Below, piece by piece: positions 59,209 through 64,000 of a stretch of 64,000 nucleotides of DNA (positions within the stretch are counted from its first letter, which is position 1; every line of letters begins with the position of its first letter). Below the pieces are notes generated by a model that saw only the letters and a program-made list of their open reading frames with translations, was not told the DNA's origin and searched no databases. A program made the translations under genes and the position numbers. The DNA is from Melanocharis versteri (Eukaryota; Chordata; Aves; Passeriformes; Melanocharitidae), in NCBI GenBank assembly GCA_013397845.1, contig VZTG01003221.1, forward strand, positions 62,001 to 126,000, written 5' to 3'.

Positions 59209-59282
59209 AGTTATACACTAAAGAACTGCAGGATTGCAAATATATGGAAAATATAAAAGCTGAAATCCTGAGGCATCGAGAT

Positions 59283-62089
59283 CAATTGCAGTTCAAACAA
59301 GTTTAGGCCTTTGTGAAACGCTGATGACAAGAGCAGCTTGTGTGGTGTCGTGCTCAGTCTGCCCCAGTAAATATGACCCGGCTGTGGGGATGGGGTCACA
59401 CCTCACCTGTGCTGTCCCCTCCCATTTTTTGGGACTGGGGAAGACCTTTCAGGATGCTCCAGACCCTGCAGTGCATCAGAGCCTCTGCCTCTCATTTCTC
59501 CTGCAGCTTCTCCAGCACAATATGAACTTTGCCATAACTCCAGCATTCCCTCTTCCAGCTTTCAGGGAGACGCTGACCTGGTTGAACTCAGGTGAGGAGA
59601 GAGGACAGATTTCCAGTGAGGACTTTGCCTTATTCCTAGACCAGGAAGGAATATTTTCACCAGTTTTCCTTTGTAGATTCCTTGACTCGCCATAAAATAC
59701 TCTCAAGATTGGATCCATCAGCTCTTGCCAGGCCACGAATTACTGCAGATGAATAATAGATGTTCCCACTCCTGGGTTGGCCTCTCCTGCCTCAGCCTGG
59801 CCCTGCTTCCAGGTGGCTGCTGAGCCTCTCCAGCTGCTGATGAAAAGCAAACAGCCACCAAGGTGCCGTGAGTGGCACAAATTCATCATCCATTCCTCCA
59901 TTCCAGGGATGCCTTGCATTTTCGAAACTATTTTCATTCCTTTTGGAGCCTGGAGACTGCTGAAGTAATAATAGCTTACCCTAGGAGCAGATTTCTTAGT
60001 AAACACTATACCTTGGTGAAAAAATAGCTATTACTGTGTTCGAAAGGAAGCCAAGGAGACAGTTTTATTGGATTTGCTTTTTTTGGTTGTTTTTTTCTTT
60101 TTAGTTGGTTGGTTGGGGTTTTTTGGGTTTTTTTTCTTAATTCCAAATACTTGTTTCTTTACTAAAATAAATAGAATTTGGGGGCATTTTAATCCACCCA
60201 TTCCAGCAGAAATGAGGGTGATTTGCCTTTTCTGGGTAACTCTCATGGTAGTTGGAGATTTTTTTTTATTGTTAACTAGATGCCTCATAACACAGCTGGC
60301 ATCTCTGTATCTCACAAGCCAAAATTACAATCTACTGAGCAGAACTCTCACCTGTGCTTTAAAAGTCACAGATCTTGGTAAGGAGCAAACTCAAAGCTTA
60401 TTTTGGAACTCACTGTCAGTAGCAACTGGAGATCTAAGAAAAGCATTTCTATTTTGATGCCTCCACAGCTGAACACAGATCTGGGAATTTCATGCTTTGG
60501 GGGTACTTATGCTCCATGTAAAAATAGGTGAAACTGAATCAATATTATGAAAAAAAAAGAGACACTTTGTCTATAAATATTAGTGGAAGAGTTTAAATAT
60601 TTGCTTTCACACTGCTTCATGCAGTCTCAGAAATCAGTGTGGAAGTGACTGATGGCACATAAAGCAATCAATGCATTTTAGGCAGCCATAATCATGTTCC
60701 TCTTTTCCCTTAATTGGGCAACCCCAAGTTTCTTCCCCAAACTTCAGTATTGATCTGCAAAGGGGGAGGCACGAGGCCTGCAGTGGCATTAATACAATAA
60801 ATAACCACTGGTGTCCCTGCCAGGTGACAGCTCCTTGCTGCACAGCTCGGGGTGCTCTGCATGTTCAACCCTCCAGGACACAAATCCAACAGCAGCTCAT
60901 CAATAGCTACAATTGATAAGGCTTCATACAGATCCCAATTAAAAATCAGCAAGGATTTGCCAGCAATTAAGTGCCAGCTGTCCTCTGGATTTACTGATGA
61001 AGAGACTTTTTGGTGGTGATACCGAAAGTTTTATCTCTGGGTCAATTCTCTTTGTTTGCTAAATTGGGTGATGGGGCCACCGTCAGCAAAAAAATGCTCG
61101 GAATTAGATTTTTCTTGATAAGAAATACAAGTTATTTCTGTCTGTTCTTGCAATAAGATGTTCCCAACACGGGCTGCAAGGAGCCCATCTGATCTCCTGG
61201 ATGCCTGAGTTTGCAGCTAAAAAGCCCTGCCAGAGTGGTGCTATGTAGGTCTTAATTACAGCAGGCCTTTCACACCTCTGATCAGCTGGGAGAATTCTTA
61301 TATTAAGTCTAATTACTACAAGTATTCCACACCAAAGCCCCATGATCTCGATAATTCAATAAAATGTCTTTCTGTGTGAGCCAGCTCCAAGTGATCTTTT
61401 GCACGGATCTGTTCATAGTTACAATAGAGAAGCAGACGAGGTATTATAAACTAGAGATAAAAATGGCTAAAAAATACAGAGAGTTGCTTCCTTTGCTTGC
61501 AGTTTGATTATCTTGAAAACCTAGGAAAATATTTCAGGTGGCCTAAATATCAAGAAGTCTGGGGAATCTTGGATTCTTTTGAAGAATCTTCTATCCTTTT
61601 GATTTTGAAGCCAATGTGCAAACTTATGTTCTTGCTACTGATCATGATTGTTTTAGGAGAATGAAGGAGAGCCATTACAGCTGGAGTTGTGAGTTATTGC
61701 AAGGTTAGAGCAACGTGCATATTTTGGATATTTAATTGAGAACCAAAAAGATGAATTAAATCACAGGGCTTCTTGTGAGTTCTTGTCTATCAACCCGGAA
61801 AATAATTTCAACCTGTCAGGGAAAAATGAAAACTGGAGTCCTACTCAACAAGGTGCAAAATTGTTGCTTAATGTAATAGTAAATAAGCTTATTTTGCACT
61901 GTTATTCAGGATGACTGATTTGCACTGCTATTTAGGATGATTGGTTTCAGTGCAAATGAAATATTTTTCAATTTCAGAAAAAAACCCCAATCCAGATATA
62001 TTTTAGGTCCTTCATGCAGATGAAATATCTGGGTGAATACGTGTGTGCAGTGCTCCTCAGTCACAACTTCCCACTGTGCCCCAGCTTGG
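59283..62089. other. Non-coding sequence
   Basis: Intron-like sequence with T-rich tracts near 60079-60136. No gene recognised. Confidence 0.5.
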
Positions 62090-62616
62090 GAAATGGAGCT
62101 GGAACCCAGAGGTTTCTGCTGAACTGGCTCCTGGGGAAGCACTCTTCTAACAGAAAACGCAGATTTCACACAATCAGTTCTGGATTTCTGGGTTTGTTTC
62201 CAGGGGAGGAATTTTTTGACTGAAAATGCAGATTTCACAGAAAGAGGGAGGTGGTTTGGTTTTGTTGAGAATGCATGATTGCTGGTATTTGCAGGAGAAC
62301 TCAAGGAGCTCGTTCCCTGATGTGCTTTCATTCTGTTTGCACCAAAACAGAAAACTCTGAGAGGCTGGGAAGGCAGGAGAGCCCTCGCCTGCCAGGTGGA
62401 GCAGAGGAATGTCCAGTTAGCTGAACAACCAGATTCAAAGAGGCTATTCCACTCCGCTGGAAATTCCAGCAATCCCAAAGGTTTGATGGAATGGAAAGTC
62501 ACCACCCAGCAGCCCGGTCTGTCCCTGCTGATGTCCCTGGGGCTGGCATGGCCAGGGCTTTGGCACCTGATTGCTCCTGCAGCCAAGCTGGCCTCGATGC
62601 AGTGGGAGAAGAACAT
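61906..62616 (-). CDS. Longest gap-free open frame, probably spurious
   Basis: A 236-codon minus-strand frame is the longest in the window without Ns. It spans a 69-bp tandem duplication (below), whose length is a multiple of three, and GC-richer DNA at 62.3-62.6 kb. There is no recognised domain, signal peptide, promoter or intron structure. A plus-strand frame of 156 codons overlaps it at 62396-62866. A real single-exon gene cannot be excluded but is unlikely. Confidence 0.1.
   Translation of the reverse strand: MFFSHCIEASLAAGAIRCQSPGHASPRDISRDRPGCWVVTFHSIKPLGLLEFPAEWNSLFESGCSANWTFLCSTWQARALLPSQPLRVFCFGANRMKAHQGTSSLSSPANTSNHAFSTKPNHLPLSVKSAFSVKKFLPWKQTQKSRTDCVKSAFSVRRVLPQEPVQQKPLGSSSISQAGAQWEVVTEEHCTHVFTQIFHLHEGPKIYLDWGFFLKLKNISFALKPIILNSSANQSS
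62090..62235 (-). repeat. 69-bp tandem duplication, two diverged copies
   Basis: 'cagaaaacgcagatttcaca' and 'ctgaaaatgcagatttcaca' lie about 69 bp apart within similar context. On the minus strand this gives the repeated peptide VKSAFSV followed by two basic residues. Confidence 0.7.
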
Positions 62617-62770
62617 GGCTTGGCAGCTTTTAATAACTGTCCAAGCTCAGGCATTTCTCCTTTGCCTGCCCACACAATCCCTGATTCCTCTGCCTGCAGC
62701 CTGTCCCTGGTTCCTCTCTCTCCCCAGCACAGGAGCAGTTTGGGTGTTGGCAGGCAGCAGAATGAACTGC

Positions 62771-62910
62771 CACAGCTATCCCCAAACTTGTATTGACAAT
62801 TTGTGCACAGCTATCCCCAAACTTGTATTGACGATTTGTGCACAGCTATCCCCAAACTCGTATTGACAATTTGTGCACAGCTATCCCCAAACTCGTGTTG
62901 ACAATTTGGG
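62771..62910 (+). repeat. 35-bp minisatellite, four copies
   Basis: Units start at 62771, 62806, 62841 and 62876, each beginning CACAGCTATCCCCAAAC and ending near GACAATTTGTG. Only a few substitutions separate the copies. Confidence 0.95.
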
Positions 62911-63873
62911 CACCACTAATCAAACTCCTGTGTTTCAAACGCTGCTGTCTAAACAGAGCTGCCCATCTCGTCCCTCACACCATTGTCCAGAGCTGGATTC
63001 TGTCTTGTCGTGTGTCCCTTTGATTTGAGAATACTCAGGTATGTCTTTTAGAAAGAGCAGAGCTTAAACGTTTTGATTCCTTATAGGAGTTTTGATTTGA
63101 TCTCTCATCTCCAGCTTTACAGTGCCTTCCCATTATCGGTACAAAACTTCAAATAACAAGAAGTGTGGCAGCACCTGGGCTGGAATTCCCCAGGAATTTC
63201 GAATGTGCTGAGTGATTTAGATCACTGACTCCAGCAGTCTCCGAGGAGCGTCTCTTGAGCGATTACACCGCCCTAATCCCTGCAGCTAAGTCTCTTTGTT
63301 TCTTTCATGTTTTCTTCTAATACCACTGCAAAATACAAGCAGGCAGTCTGGAGACACTCTGCTGCAGCCTCTGCCTCCTCCCGAAGGGAATTTTTCCCCT
63401 GATCAAACGAGGAGCTCTGATGGTCGCGGTGTCCTGCGCTCTCCCTTTACCCAGAGTGACCCGCAGTTCAGCCCTGCTCACCCAGGGCACTGGGGGCTGT
63501 GGAAGGGGTACAAGGGTGTGCCCAACGCAGGCATGGCCAGCTGTGCCAGGGGAAATACAGGTAGGGATTCCTTTCTGCAGAGGTTCTTAAAATCCTGCCT
63601 GAGATTTAACGCACCTCTGTACAGAGCAGGGTTTCCATGCTGGAATCCCCTGCTGAGCAGTCCAGACCTGGTTTCCCTGCCGTGCATCTCGGGAGACTCA
63701 AGACAGAGCTTTGCCTTTGGATGTGGTGCTGAGGAGCAGGCTAATGTAGGAAAAAAGAGCGACACGAGACCACATTTCTGCTAATGAACAGTTTACTTGC
63801 ATGTGCTGAAGAGAGCTTCGCTAATTGGTCTTCTGTCCAAAAGTTTTCATCTGAATCTGTTCTTTTTTTCTAG
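62911..63873. other. Non-coding sequence with one 162-codon frame
   Basis: A plus-strand frame (63296-63784) is open for 162 codons, overlapped by a 95-codon minus frame. It shows no recognised domain, and a donor-like AAATACAG|GTAGGG at 63560 lies inside it. Not called as a gene. Confidence 0.4.
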
Positions 63874-63989
63874 CTAATTTCAACACCACCATTTCTTGTC
63901 GGCAGAACGGAAGGGTTTTCTGTTCCCTGGCAGGAGGAAAGGCGTGTGCTGCCACTTCAGGTGCCAACCTGGGCCACCACAGAGGCTGA
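63874..63989 (+). CDS. Weak candidate terminal exon at window end
   Basis: A strong acceptor ('gttctttttttctag') ends at 63873. Two bases complete a split codon, then 37 codons are open (NFNTTISCRQNGRVFCS...) to a TGA at 63987-63989. The cysteine pattern and length are protein-like, but no family is recognised and the exon could instead splice at CAG|GTGCCA (63960). Confidence rests on the acceptor alone. Confidence 0.2.
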
Positions 63990-64000
63990 CAGAGCCCTGA

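Larger units (their letters stand above)
58789..59277 (-). mobile_element. Solo LTR of an endogenous retrovirus, minus strand
   Basis: The fullest copy of the family, about 489 bp including a 30-bp duplication around an N at 59178. In plus-strand order it shows TGATGCC (LTR 3' end), AATAAA on the minus strand near 58837-58843, the LTR TATA box (complement at about 58959-58965), the octamer as ATTTGCAT (58976-58983), and GGCATC at its other end. It is closely similar to 32125-32479 over the octamer-to-3'-end part. No internal retroviral sequence adjoins it. Confidence 0.9.

Noticed and set aside
1..64000. Retroviral internal genes, tRNA, rRNA or snRNA genes
   Set aside because: None was recognised. 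The LTRs are solo, and no cloverleaf or conserved small-RNA box was noticed; a covariance-model search was not possible here.

Overview
The window looks like non-coding DNA from a bird nuclear genome, most likely a songbird. It is AT-rich and dominated by intron-like or intergenic sequence. Several fragments of the avian LINE CR1 are present, three related solo LTRs of one endogenous retrovirus family are visible, and minisatellites are common. No bacterial, plasmid or phage gene organisation is present. No complete protein-coding gene can be assembled from the sequence, and almost every long open frame falls in a tandem repeat, an LTR, a CR1 copy or across the assembly gap.

Layout. 1-8.8 kb: unique AT-rich sequence with two CR1 fragments (about 1.6 and 2.6 kb) and a 15-bp minisatellite (5.54 kb). 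8.8-9.6 kb: a 31-bp G/C-rich hairpin minisatellite. 9.6-21.8 kb: mostly unique sequence. 21.8-22.2 kb: solo LTR, minus strand. 22.5-23.2 kb: a 39-bp minisatellite running into a 482-base gap. 27.0-28.3 kb: two 661-bp near-identical copies joined by one N. 30.7-31.7 kb: two 507-bp copies joined by one N and ending in CR1. 32.1-32.5 kb: solo LTR, plus strand. 33.39 kb: the best candidate coding exon, followed by a 3'UTR-like stretch with poly(A) signals. 34.3, 39.5, 44.5, 52.7 and 63.9 kb: weaker plus-strand candidate exons. 45.5-46.2 kb: a CR1 3' end amplified into a 56-bp tandem array. 49.9 kb: CR1 3' end, plus strand. 52.1 kb, 55.2 kb and 62.8 kb: further minisatellites. 58.8-59.3 kb: solo LTR, minus strand.

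The clearest cross-cutting pattern concerns single Ns. At four of the six (27660, 31201, 45665, 59178) the flanks are direct duplications of exactly equal length on each side (661, 507, 116 and 30 bp) with a few substitutions. This is best read as unresolved overlapping or allelic contig ends rather than biological duplication. A fifth (9469) lies inside a tandem array and cannot be judged, and 9784 shows no such duplication.

I did not find a convincing new biological system. The items most worth checking are the terminal exon at 33390, the phase-compatible exon pair at 39491/44473, the CR1-derived 56-bp array, the hairpin minisatellite and the LTR family with a conserved octamer motif.
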